Assembly (NCBI GenBank): GCA_947631205.1
Contig: CANRKL010000009.1
Location: 1 to 35,158, forward strand
Reading direction: 5' to 3'
Source of the DNA: an uncultured Bacilli bacterium
GTDB taxonomy: Bacteria; Bacillota_I; Bacilli_A; RF39; UBA660
DNA: 35,158 nt
Below, piece after piece: positions 1-7,461 of the stretch; the stretch's first letter is position 1, and each line of letters begins with the position of its first letter. Made by a program: the position numbers and the translations under genes. The notes under the pieces are model-generated. The model made no database searches. It was not told where the DNA came from and worked only from the letters and a program-made list of their open reading frames with translations.

Positions 1-101
1 TTATTAAATACCCCCCCCCCAGCGCATATTACACCAAGGGCTACCGCAAAAGTCATAAGTTTCTTTTTATTATTTTTTTCTTTAAATTTGTCTATTCTCA
101 T
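1..101 (-). CDS. 5' end of a phase-variable surface protein gene (copy A, cut by window edge)
   Basis: Only the first codons of this minus-strand gene are in the window. The start at 101 follows a GAGG-type SD, and the leader (MRIDKFKEKNNKKK, then a hydrophobic stretch) matches the leaders starting at 1959 and 11881. After exactly 27 codons comes a run of 10 G on the coding strand (11-20), followed by TATTTAATAA as in copy B. With 10 G the frame does not continue into the Y-L-I codons that copy B shares; 9 or 12 G would. I read it as a fourth member of the family, out of frame as assembled. Its body lies outside the window, so the product is inferred from leader identity only. Confidence 0.7.
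   Translation of the reverse strand, partial: MRIDKFKEKNNKKKLMTFAVALGVICAGGGVFN
11..20 (-). repeat. Homopolymer tract, 10 G on the coding strand
   Basis: Ten consecutive C on the plus strand, directly after codon 27 of the copy A leader. In a very AT-rich window a C10 run is striking, and the same site carries C10 and C11 runs in the two sister genes. It is a candidate slipped-strand phase-variation switch. Confidence 0.85.
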
Positions 102-127
102 GACTTTCCTCTCTTTCTATTATCTAC

Positions 128-156
128 ATCATATCATAATTTTTTTTTATTTTAAA
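128..156 (-). promoter_or_regulatory. Promoter of copy A
   Basis: On the minus strand, TTTAAA (151-156) is followed after 17 bp by an extended -10, TGA-TATGAT (hexamer 128-133), 27 bp upstream of the start codon. The gene at 11881 has TTTAAA-17-TAAACT with a TGn extension at the same distance, and the gene at 1959 has TGG-TATGAT there. Confidence 0.6.
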
Positions 157-352
157 GTGCTAAATTTTCTTGATTTTGCCAATTTTCTATTTTCTGTATC
201 TTTATTTTTTACAAAAATCAACGAATTTTTTAAATCTTCATTTTTTTCTTTACTTTTATATATTTTTTTTTATACGATAGTCATCGATACATCTAATTAA
301 CGTTAGGGTGCTCCAATCTATTTTTTATTAAAAGAATAAGGAGGAGATGTAT

Positions 353-444
353 ATGAAAAAAGAAGATAATAAAGATAAGCAATTGTTTATCATCACATAA
401 TATTACTTTTTTTAGTAATATATATGTTACTTATTTTTAAGTAG
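353..444 (+). pseudogene. Small plus-strand peptide gene, apparently frameshifted
   Basis: A strong SD (AAGGAGG) lies 8 nt before ATG at 353. The frame gives a 15-residue charged peptide, MKKEDNKDKQLFIIT, ending at 400. The -1 frame overlaps from 391 and encodes HHIILLFLVIYMLLIFK up to a stop at 442-444, a convincing short membrane helix. Joined, the two halves would form a ~30-residue charged-then-hydrophobic peptide, the size of small toxins in type I toxin-antitoxin pairs. I do not recognise the family, and no antisense RNA is proven. It may be a broken gene, a frameshift artefact or chance. It is one of the few plus-strand signals in the window. Confidence 0.3.
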
Positions 445-446
445 CT

Positions 447-480
447 AAAAAAATCGCACTAACGTTCAAGACGTTAGTGC
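447..480 (-). terminator. Rho-independent terminator after copy B
   Basis: A perfect 10-bp inverted repeat, GCACTAACGT (456-465) with its complement at 471-480 and a 5-nt loop. On the minus strand it runs into GA and then seven T (453-447). It terminates transcription coming from the surface protein gene ending at 597. Confidence 0.85.
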
Positions 481-596
481 TCTAACCAAACGGAGCACCT
501 ACCTTGTTTCAAATTAGGTGTATCCTTTTTATTTTATGAAAATTTCTTTCATTACATACATTCTACCATTATTATTTCTTATTTTCAATCTCTTTC

Positions 597-1959
597 TTAC
601 TCTATTATAAATGGATTACTAGAACTTCCGTAATCGCTATCAGTTTTATTTTGTATTTTAACAGAAGACTTTAAATAAGCAGTAGGACGAACGGCATGAG
701 CACCGCTGGCACTATAAGAACTCAGACCACCACTACTAAAAAGATATAACGCATTGCAAGCCTCCGTCGAAGCAGGGACAGGTGTTATGGTCCATTGCGT
801 ACTTGAGCTATCTATTAACCAATCATTTCCTTTACAATCAGGACTGCTATCTATCCAATTGTATATACTTTTAGCTAAACATTCTGTTCTTTCACTACCT
901 CCAACAGCATACCCATAATCTGACGGATACATGAGCCCTATAAATCCATCCCATGTTGTACGTCTTTCTACTGGGTCATTACAATTTCTTCCTCCACTAC
1001 TTGCACATTGTTCTTTTCCATTATAATTACTTCTCTCTGCTTGATAAATATAACTTGACGTTATTTTACTACTACTATATACTTCTCCAACTGTTCCCGT
1101 ATTCCATCTTACTCTCGCTAATTTGTTTCTTGCTTCTTTGGTAAGACCCGTACTACTAAAATCACATGGTTTTTGACCATTATCATACCTATAATAACAT
1201 TGACCACTCGTTTTATTCCAGTATAGTCCTGAGTTTAAAGTGGTCATTAAGTCAGCCTGACTCCATTCATTCACACCAGAACCATAATTTACAGTACTTG
1301 CCGATGAGTCCCAACTCCAATCCCCTATATCTTCTGCTCTAATGATTTTAATTAAATTTTCTATGCTACTTACATCTCCATATTCATCAATTACAGAAAT
1401 ATTTTTCATTGCTCCTATTACTCGCCATAAAATTGGTTTATCTTCAGAATCTCTATCTCCTATATCTATATAATTGTTAGGATTTTTTCCAATATATCTT
1501 AAATTTTTATCGCTTGTATCATCATAAGCAAACGTAGAAGGATTCTTTTTCATTAAATCTTCTAATTTGTTTAAGCTATCTTTTTCACTAAAATACAAAG
1601 TGCACTTCGTTTTGGTTTTAGTTATATTTAATACTTTAGGAGCCCAAGATATACTGTCCCATTCCACACTTGCCCCATTACTACATTCAGCATGGTCAAA
1701 TCCTAATTTTTCTGGATTATCTTTCTTGGGCATTTCTGTTAATTGTTCGTTATCCCCTTTATAAAACGCAAAGAAGACATCTCCGCTACCCTCATAGTTC
1801 ACTGTCCCTTCCATGACTTTGAAACTCACACTTTCTTGGTAGACGGCATAACTTCTATTTATTAAATACCCCCCCCCCAGCGCACATTACGCCAAGGGCT
1901 ACCGCGAAAGCCACAAGTTTCTTCTTATTATTTTTTTCTTTAAATTTGTCTATTCTCAT
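597..1959 (-). CDS. Phase-variable cysteine-rich surface protein (copy B), out of frame at a G10 tract
   Basis: The real start is ATG 1959 behind GAGG, not the internal GTG at 1829. The leader is MRIDKFKEKNNKKK, then a hydrophobic core, then Gly codons made by the G tract, then YLINRSYA, which looks like a signal peptide. After 81 nt of leader come 10 G, and reading frame 0 then hits TAG within a few codons. With 9 or 12 G the protein continues as YLINRSYAVYQESVSFK into the full 410-residue body. The body has a small domain with a conserved AEC...GASV.W...KTKC.LYF pattern, then a domain with NYIDIGDRDS, ILWR.IG, TTWDGFIGLMYPSDYGYAVGG, GNDWL, ITPVP and VRPTAYLKS. The layout recalls DUF6273/C-lectin-like extracellular domains; this is inference. 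As assembled, the protein is off. Confidence 0.75.
1869..1878 (-). repeat. Homopolymer tract, 10 G on the coding strand
   Basis: Ten C on the plus strand inside the copy B leader, after codon 27. Frame arithmetic from ATG 1959 (81 nt + 10 G) places the downstream YLINR codons one base out of frame. Nine or twelve G would be in frame. Confidence 0.9.
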
Positions 1960-1985
1960 GACCTCACTCTCTTTCTATTATCTAC

Positions 1986-2016
1986 ATCATACCACAAATT
2001 CTAAAAAAATTGTAAA
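1986..2016 (-). promoter_or_regulatory. Promoter of copy B
   Basis: Extended -10 TGG-TATGAT (hexamer 1986-1991) lies 27 bp upstream of ATG 1959, the same distance as in copies A and C. A TTTACA -35-like hexamer sits at 2011-2016 with a long 19-bp spacer, so the promoter probably relies on the TGn extension. Confidence 0.5.
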
Positions 2017-2071
2017 CTTTTTCAGCACTTAAAAAAATAGTTTAATAAAAAATTTTTTTACAATTTTATCT

Positions 2072-2098
2072 AAAAAAAATAAGTGTTTGACCACTTAT
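2072..2098 (-). terminator. Rho-independent terminator of the 646-residue protein gene
   Basis: ATAAGTG (minus strand, 2098-2092) and CACTTAT (2085-2079) form a 7-bp stem with a 6-nt loop, followed by a T8 run (2079-2072). The hairpin overlaps the end of the upstream gene. Confidence 0.75.
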
Positions 2099-4035
2099 CT
2101 TCTAGTTCTTTCTAAACTTACTAAACCATCTATAGGCGCTCTAAATTCAATGTCTTTAGTACTTTTAGAATAAGGATTAATTAAACTAGCTACAACAGCT
2201 TCATATCCTTGTTTTTGTAATTTTATAACTTCTTCATTTGTCTTAGCATTAACAAATTCTTCATCTTTAGCCATACCAATTGATTGAACTACACGAGGAA
2301 TACTATCACCATAACGAGCATTATAACCATTTTGATTTTTATATGCACTCCAAACATCGTTATAAACAGTTACATCATCATTTTCTATATTCACCCATTC
2401 ACCAATATTAGGCATATCACTTAAAACAATATCACTTTGAGGTAAAGCCTCTTTAAGTTGCATTAATTCTTGTTTATAATTTTTTAACATTTCTCTAGTT
2501 TCAGCATTATCAACCACTTTTACAGTACTTTCTTTTAATTCTTCTTTTTCTTCTACAACTTGTTTATTTTCAGTTTCTTTTTCAGTTTCTAAAACCTTTT
2601 TTTCAGTCTCTGTTTCTTTAACTTTATTAGTTTCTGTTATTTTTTCAGTCTCTGTTTCTTTAACTTTATTAGTTTCTGTTATTTTTTCAGTCTCTGTTTC
2701 TTTAACCTTATTAGTTTCAGTCATTTTTTCAGTTTCTAATGTAGGCATTGTTTGTTGTTCTTCTATTTTAGTTTCAGCTTCTGTTTCTATTTTAGTTTCT
2801 GCTTCTGTTTCCTTTAAATCTTTAATATCTTTTAAATTTTCAGTATTAAGACCAGCTAAAGTAGTATCCATCTCTACTTTTATTTTTTTATCACTACCAA
2901 GTCCCGCTAAAACAGTTTCTGGTGTTTCACTAATTATTTCAATGACATTTTCTTTAACATTATTATTTTTATTTTTATTTTTTAATACCCCAATACCAAA
3001 TAATCCCCCTAAAGAAGCCATAACTGTTGCTGAAATACCAGCTATTAAAGCAACTTTTTCCTTTTTATTATCTTTAGTTATAACTTGTCCTTTTTGATAT
3101 TTATCATTCATTTTTATATTAGACTTTAACTCTTTATATGCTTCACTATAAACTTGATGTTTTTCATTAAATTTAGATGATGATAAATATTTATCATTTA
3201 ATTTAAAACTCTTCTTATATACTGGGAAAACATAATTTAACTTTTTAGACATTGAATCAATACCATTTACTAATTTATATGTACTAACATCTAAAATTCC
3301 TTTAGAATATCCTTTTTTAACTAATTTATCCATTTTAGATTTAGCTTTTTTAGTTTTCTTAATCCAATATTTTATATTTACCGGTATTAAATCTTTTAAA
3401 TCTTTTTCTTCTAATAATTTTAAATCATTATAGTATTTATTAGATATTTTTAACATTTTTCTTTCAAAATCTTTTTGTTCTTCTAAACTTATTTTTTTAG
3501 TTTCAGTTTGTTTTATTTTTTTAGCAATTTTTGGATTTTTATTAATTAAATATTCAATGTAATTAATTTCACTACCTAAACAATTTAATTCGTCCATATA
3601 ATCGTTTTTAATTCCTTCATTTAATTTAAAATTAATATTTCTAATATTTAATAATAAAGTTTCAATATGAGTTATTACTCTTGAATTAGCGTCATATTTT
3701 CCAAACTTAACTAATTTATAATGTCTATCAATATAACGATTATAAAATGTTAATAAACTACTTCTAATATCATTAATTTCATATTCATTTATCATTTCCA
3801 TAACATTATATTTATCAAAAATGATAGTTGTACTACTGTCTTTGATAATAGACTTATATTCTTCCCCATTTTTATAATAAGTTGTTTTATTATTGATTTT
3901 GTTATAAGTCATAATTAATTTATTATTTCTATCAAAGAAATATTTAATTCCATTTCTTTCTTTATTTGTACTAACTTCCATTAATATCTTATTTAATTCT
4001 TCCATTATTTCATTATATTTTTCTTGATTTTTCAT
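2095..4035 (-). CDS. Unknown repeat-rich single-pass membrane protein
   Basis: A 646-residue protein I do not recognise. The start at ATG 4035 follows a strong AAAGGGGG SD. Residues 1-325 are Lys- and Asn-rich and largely helical, with no signal peptide. One membrane segment lies at about 327-350 (ALIAGISATVMASLGG), followed by a basic KNKNKNN stretch. Residues ~370-500 are low-complexity Glu/Thr/Lys, including a 14-residue repeat (core KETETEKITETNKV) present about three times. The last ~110 residues look folded (DMPNIGEWVNIEN, then VWSAYKNQNGYNARYG). The arrangement suggests a cytoplasmic head, a membrane anchor and a spacer carrying a C-terminal domain, probably outside; topology is inference. 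It has its own terminator and no obvious operon partner. Confidence 0.75.
   Translation of the reverse strand: MKNQEKYNEIMEELNKILMEVSTNKERNGIKYFFDRNNKLIMTYNKINNKTTYYKNGEEYKSIIKDSSTTIIFDKYNVMEMINEYEINDIRSSLLTFYNRYIDRHYKLVKFGKYDANSRVITHIETLLLNIRNINFKLNEGIKNDYMDELNCLGSEINYIEYLINKNPKIAKKIKQTETKKISLEEQKDFERKMLKISNKYYNDLKLLEEKDLKDLIPVNIKYWIKKTKKAKSKMDKLVKKGYSKGILDVSTYKLVNGIDSMSKKLNYVFPVYKKSFKLNDKYLSSSKFNEKHQVYSEAYKELKSNIKMNDKYQKGQVITKDNKKEKVALIAGISATVMASLGGLFGIGVLKNKNKNNNVKENVIEIISETPETVLAGLGSDKKIKVEMDTTLAGLNTENLKDIKDLKETEAETKIETEAETKIEEQQTMPTLETEKMTETNKVKETETEKITETNKVKETETEKITETNKVKETETEKKVLETEKETENKQVVEEKEELKESTVKVVDNAETREMLKNYKQELMQLKEALPQSDIVLSDMPNIGEWVNIENDDVTVYNDVWSAYKNQNGYNARYGDSIPRVVQSIGMAKDEEFVNAKTNEEVIKLQKQGYEAVVASLINPYSKSTKDIEFRAPIDGLVSLERTRR
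2599..2724 (-). repeat. 42-bp in-frame tandem repeat, 3 units
   Basis: Units 2599-2640 and 2641-2682 are identical over 42 bp, and 2683-2724 differs at three positions. 42 bp is 14 codons, so unit gain or loss would keep the reading frame and only change the length of the Glu/Thr spacer in the 646-residue protein. Confidence 0.85.
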
Positions 4036-4128
4036 ATTAAAAAATCCCCCTTTTTCATAAACGGCATTTATAATACACTATTTTAAGGCAAATGTCAAAT
4101 AAAATTTGTTACTAATTATCATCCAAAG

Positions 4129-4152
4129 AAAAAATCCCCCAAATGAAGGATT
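4129..4152 (-). terminator. Probable terminator of the YtxH-like gene
   Basis: Minus strand AATCC (4152-4148) and GGATT (4137-4133) form a short stem with a 10-nt loop, followed by a T6 run (to 4129). It starts at the stop codon of the 4151-4558 gene. The stem is weak, so this is moderate. Confidence 0.5.
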
Positions 4153-4558
4153 ATTTATCTTCTAATTTCTTTAAAACAGCTTTAGTTACATCAATAGCTT
4201 TCAATCGAACATTTTCCACTGTTTCTTCTAAAACTGGTGTCCCTTTTTCTTTAGCATAATTAACTAATTCCTTAATATTCTTCTCTATTTCTTTAGATTT
4301 TTTCTTAGCTATATCTAATACTTTTTCTTTATCTAAGTCTTTTAAAGCATTCTCTATTTCTTCAGTTTTTGTTACTATATATTCTTTAACATCAAGTGCA
4401 TCTACTTCTTTAGCTTTATTTTTTAATTCAACCATTTTATTTTTTATGTCTTCTCTTGTATCTTTACCTTTTTTAGGTGCAAATAATAATCCTAATCCAG
4501 CTCCTAAGGCAACTCCTCCTAATAATGCTGTTGTTTTCTTTTTTCCCACAATAATCAT
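4151..4558 (-). CDS. YtxH-like general-stress-type membrane protein
   Basis: A 135-residue protein with an N-terminal glycine-rich membrane segment (LLGGVALGAGLGLLFAPKKGKDTR, residues ~12-35), the hallmark of the YtxH family, followed by a long charged helix with many Lys/Glu that is probably coiled coil. Function is unknown in the family, although B. subtilis YtxH belongs to the general stress genes. The start is preceded by AAGAAAGGATG, and a TATAAT -10 lies at 4579-4574. It is transcribed alone. A second YtxH-like gene is at 6689-7123; the two share the anchor but differ in the helix. Confidence 0.75.
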   Translation of the reverse strand: MIIVGKKKTTALLGGVALGAGLGLLFAPKKGKDTREDIKNKMVELKNKAKEVDALDVKEYIVTKTEEIENALKDLDKEKVLDIAKKKSKEIEKNIKELVNYAKEKGTPVLEETVENVRLKAIDVTKAVLKKLEDK

Positions 4559-4667
4559 CCTTTCTTAAATTTAATTATACTATATATATTCACCTAAATG
4601 CTTAAAAATATAACCTTTTTACATTTTTTGACAAAATTAGTTTAAAAACTTTGTCGATAAGTTTTTC

Positions 4668-4696
4668 TTGATAATTTTCTAAATTCTTTATACAAT
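4668..4696 (+). promoter_or_regulatory. Promoter of the small plus-strand gene
   Basis: TTGATA (4668-4673), 17 bp, TACAAT (4691-4696), about 25 bp before ATG 4722. A TTGACA at 4628-4633 has no good -10 at normal spacing. Confidence 0.55.
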
Positions 4697-4721
4697 ATTT
4701 TTATCAGAAGGTGGGTATAAA

Positions 4722-5024
4722 ATGATTATTAAAAATAATATTGTTTTTTCTTGTGAAGAACAGTATAATGCAGAGTTAGATGAAATAGATTTAGTAGGCA
4801 AAATAATTTATAATAATGAAGAAATAGTTACTCTTCCCCCAATTGTTGGTATGAGTTTTAAAGATTTATCTTGTGGATATTATGATTATGATGATAAATA
4901 TATTTATTTAATTAGAAACAATGTTATTATTTCTATGTTTGATATAAATAAAAAGGAACTAATAAGTGTTCCTGAAAATATAGTTGATAATTATAGAACT
5001 TTTAATAATAATTTAGGATTATAA
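4722..5024 (+). CDS. Unknown 100-residue acidic protein
   Basis: A plus-strand gene with an AAGGTGG SD 8 nt before ATG 4722 and its own promoter. The product is acidic and rich in Ile, Asn, Asp and Tyr, with alternating hydrophobic residues (YIYLIRNNVIISMFDINKK) suggesting a small beta-rich soluble domain. It has no signal peptide or membrane helix, and I do not recognise it. Its stop codon TAA (5022-5024) abuts the stop of the convergent phosphoesterase gene with no spacing. It is one of very few plus-strand genes here. Confidence 0.65.
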   Translation: MIIKNNIVFSCEEQYNAELDEIDLVGKIIYNNEEIVTLPPIVGMSFKDLSCGYYDYDDKYIYLIRNNVIISMFDINKKELISVPENIVDNYRTFNNNLGL

Positions 5025-5879
5025 CTATATATTTAATAAATGATAACAATTTATTGATGGTACATTAAATAAACGAATAGATAAATTTTCTGTTCCAATT
5101 CCATTTGAAATATATACTTTTGTATCATTTCTAACATAGTAGCCTTTATTATAGACTCCTGTGTTTTCTTTTTTTATTACTCCTCCAATAAATGGAATAT
5201 TAACTAAACCTCCTAAAGTATGTCCTGCTAAAAAAACATCAGTTTTACCAACAACATCATCTATAACAATAGGTTCATGACTAACAAAAATTTGAAAATT
5301 TTCTCTACTAGCAAAAGCTTTTTCATAATTAGGCTTTTCTTTTTTTATAGTATCTATTCCACTTATATAAATTGGCTTATTCCCTTTATAATATATTTCT
5401 TCATTAAGACCATTTAACATTGTAAATCCAGCTTCCGTCATTACTGATAAATATTTTTCACTCAATGGTAAATCAGAATCTCCAAAAATAGCATATTTTT
5501 TAAAAGTTGATTTTATTTTTTTTAAGGTTTCTTTTAAGAAGTTAAAGTTATCATCTGATAAAGTTATATAACTATCAAATAAATCACCGGTAAATATTAC
5601 AATATCAGGTTCACAATCATTAATTTTTTCAACTACTTTTTCTAACTCTTTTTCGTTAGTTGTCCTCCCAAAATGAATATCAGAAAATTGAACTATTGTA
5701 AATCCATTAAAAGATGAAGGAATTTTAGAACTAGTAATATTATAATCAATTATTTCTAACATCTTTGGTTCAATAAAATGAATCCAACTAAATATTATAC
5801 AAATTACAATAATAACAATTACAATAGCTTTAATTAAAGGATTAATTTTTCTTTTTATAACAATTTCTTTTTCTTCCAT
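5025..5879 (-). CDS. Membrane-anchored metallophosphoesterase with altered active-site motifs
   Basis: A 284-residue calcineurin-like phosphoesterase resembling the YkuE/YaeI group, which hydrolyses phosphoesters at the membrane. A membrane anchor at residues ~15-35 is followed by FSDIHFG (D67, H69), FTGDLFD (98-102) and SHEP (H201), all expected metal-site motifs. Two motifs are not standard: the usual GNHD/E is GDSD (133-136), losing the Asn-His pair, and the usual GHTHGGQ is GHTLGGL (219-225), losing the second His. The fold is clear, but activity may be reduced, changed or lost. It lies 9 bp downstream of the CPBP protease gene, probably in one operon, and converges with the plus-strand gene ending at 5024. 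Confidence 0.85.
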   Translation of the reverse strand: MEEKEIVIKRKINPLIKAIVIVIIVICIIFSWIHFIEPKMLEIIDYNITSSKIPSSFNGFTIVQFSDIHFGRTTNEKELEKVVEKINDCEPDIVIFTGDLFDSYITLSDDNFNFLKETLKKIKSTFKKYAIFGDSDLPLSEKYLSVMTEAGFTMLNGLNEEIYYKGNKPIYISGIDTIKKEKPNYEKAFASRENFQIFVSHEPIVIDDVVGKTDVFLAGHTLGGLVNIPFIGGVIKKENTGVYNKGYYVRNDTKVYISNGIGTENLSIRLFNVPSINCYHLLNI

Positions 5880-5888
5880 TTGTATGCC

Positions 5889-6602
5889 CTATAATAAACT
5901 ACTACCTAATAAAATAACTAAAACTGATAAACCATTATGGACTATATGACAAATCATACTAGTAAATATACTATCTGTTTCCACATAAGCTTTTGCAAAA
6001 AAATATCCTAATGCACTATAAGAGAAAATATATAATAATTGCATAACTGATTTAATATCTGTCCAATTTATTATTTCTAAACTAGCTAATAAGTGCATAC
6101 TTCCAAAAATTAAAGCTGTACATATCATAAATAATTTATCACTATTAAATGCTTCTCTAAAATTTTTTCGAAAAACTAATTCTTCTAATACAGGTCCTAA
6201 AAAGACCATGGTAATTATTGAAAAAACTGGTAATTTAGTTAATATCTCTCTATTTTGACTTTCATTTACCGCAATATCTCCTACTAAACTTATAATTAAT
6301 AAATTTATAACAACCATTGCTAAAAAACCTAAAATCCAATTCTTAAAAGCCTTTTTGAAACAAACTTTCTTATTACTCCAAAAATTTTGCCAATCTTTCT
6401 TTAAACTTTTACAATAAATAATTAAAACAATAATTAAATTAATTACATATATAGCTAAATTAGCTATTGTTATATAAATATCATTATCAATATCTTTCAA
6501 AAAAATAGCTATAGGCAAACTAACTAAAAATGGAATAATTACTAAATACAATAAAACTATTAATATACTTTTTCCTAATTTTTTAAAATTAATTTTGTTC
6601 AT
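5889..6602 (-). CDS. CPBP-family intramembrane metalloprotease (CAAX protease-like)
   Basis: A 237-residue multi-pass membrane protein with about six or seven hydrophobic segments. It carries the CPBP/Abi motifs: EE...R in LEELVFRKNF (E140, E141, R145), a His in FGSMH (H170) and H219 in SMICHIVHNG. Family members cleave membrane substrates or act in bacteriocin self-immunity; the substrate here is unknown. The ATG start at 6602 follows a GGAG SD (AAAAGGAGTG). The phosphoesterase gene follows closely on the same strand. Confidence 0.85.
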   Translation of the reverse strand: MNKINFKKLGKSILIVLLYLVIIPFLVSLPIAIFLKDIDNDIYITIANLAIYVINLIIVLIIYCKSLKKDWQNFWSNKKVCFKKAFKNWILGFLAMVVINLLIISLVGDIAVNESQNREILTKLPVFSIITMVFLGPVLEELVFRKNFREAFNSDKLFMICTALIFGSMHLLASLEIINWTDIKSVMQLLYIFSYSALGYFFAKAYVETDSIFTSMICHIVHNGLSVLVILLGSSLL

Positions 6603-6671
6603 TTCTTCACTCCTTTTATAATTCTACTAAAAATATAACATAATTTTAATGAAAAATAAATATTCCTAAAA

Positions 6672-6707
6672 GAAAAAAGAAAATTATTTTACTCACTTGT
6701 AATTTTC
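6672..6707 (-). terminator. Rho-independent terminator of the 6,689-8,960 gene cluster
   Basis: Minus strand GAAAATTA (6707-6700) and TAATTTTC (6686-6679) form a perfect 8-bp stem with a 13-nt loop, followed by TTTTTTC. It overlaps the end of the last gene. Confidence 0.75.
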
Positions 6708-7123
6708 TTTTTTAAAACTTTCTTTCTTGTAACTTTTTTCTTATTTTCTAATTCTTTTATAATACTTTGAGCTTTTTGTTTAACATTAGTTGCCGCTTCA
6801 TATACTCTAGGTAATTCTTTTTCTTGAGCAAGTTCTTCTAAATTTTCACATATATCACAAATATTTTTTAATTTTTCTTTTAGTTTTTTTTGTTCACTTT
6901 CATTTGTTAAATTATTTAAATTATTTTTAATAGCTTTTAATTGTTTCATAAATAAATTTTTGGTCTCAACAATATCAATATCTGTTATAGTATTCAAAAG
7001 ATTATTTAGTGTTTCTCTTAATTTTTCTTTTGCTTCATTACTATCTTTAGGCGCTAGTAAAAGTCCTAACCCTACTCCTATTAAAGCTCCCGTAAAAAAA
7101 GAATGAAATTTTGATTCTTTCAT
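6689..7123 (-). CDS. YtxH-like membrane-anchored coiled-coil protein
   Basis: 144 residues. The N-terminal segment FFTGALIGVGLGLLLAPKDS matches the glycine-rich YtxH anchor. The rest is a long charged helix ending in a very basic tail (KKKVTRKKVLKKK). The start codon overlaps the stop of the DUF948-like gene (TAATG), so translation is coupled. YtxH and DUF948 (YtxG-like) genes are also neighbours in Bacillus, which supports both calls. It is the last gene of a four-gene unit reading lipoprotein, acidic protein, DUF948, YtxH. Confidence 0.8.
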   Translation of the reverse strand: MKESKFHSFFTGALIGVGLGLLLAPKDSNEAKEKLRETLNNLLNTITDIDIVETKNLFMKQLKAIKNNLNNLTNESEQKKLKEKLKNICDICENLEELAQEKELPRVYEAATNVKQKAQSIIKELENKKKVTRKKVLKKKITSE

Positions 7124-7461
7124 TATTTTGAACCTTTCTTCTTTTTAGGAGTTTTTACTTCTACAACTACACTATCATCTTCTTCTTTTTTACTTTTCTT
7201 CTTAGGAACAACTAAACTTTTTATCATCCCAATAATTGCTTCTACTACTTTATCAGTTACTAAAACTATTTTATCTGTTGTAGTATCTATAATATGAAAT
7301 AAATTATCCAAGGCATGAACTTTTTCATTGACATTATCGACTGTTCTTTCTACTTTATCAAGTGTAATTATAAACTTAATAGCTAAAATTATTCCTATTA
7401 GTAATATTATAATTAATAATATGTAAACAACTATTGGTAAAAATTCTAATAAAAATTCCAT
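7123..7461 (-). CDS. DUF948 (YtxG-like) membrane protein
   Basis: 112 residues. A strong N-terminal membrane helix (residues ~8-32) is followed by an amphipathic helix with regularly spaced hydrophobics (TLDKVERTVDNVNEKV) and a Lys-rich tail. This is the DUF948/YtxG layout. The ATG is preceded by AGGAGG, and its gene directly abuts the stop of the 7462 gene. The biochemical role of the family is not established. Confidence 0.75.
   Translation of the reverse strand: MEFLLEFLPIVVYILLIIILLIGIILAIKFIITLDKVERTVDNVNEKVHALDNLFHIIDTTTDKIVLVTDKVVEAIIGMIKSLVVPKKKSKKEEDDSVVVEVKTPKKKKGSK

Noticed and set aside
88-300. Plus-strand 70-residue open frame
   Set aside because: It is antisense to the copy A leader and promoter, Phe-rich from T-rich DNA, with no SD.
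2095-4035. LPXTG cell-wall anchored adhesin
   Set aside because: No sorting signal or C-terminal membrane segment; the only membrane helix is central.
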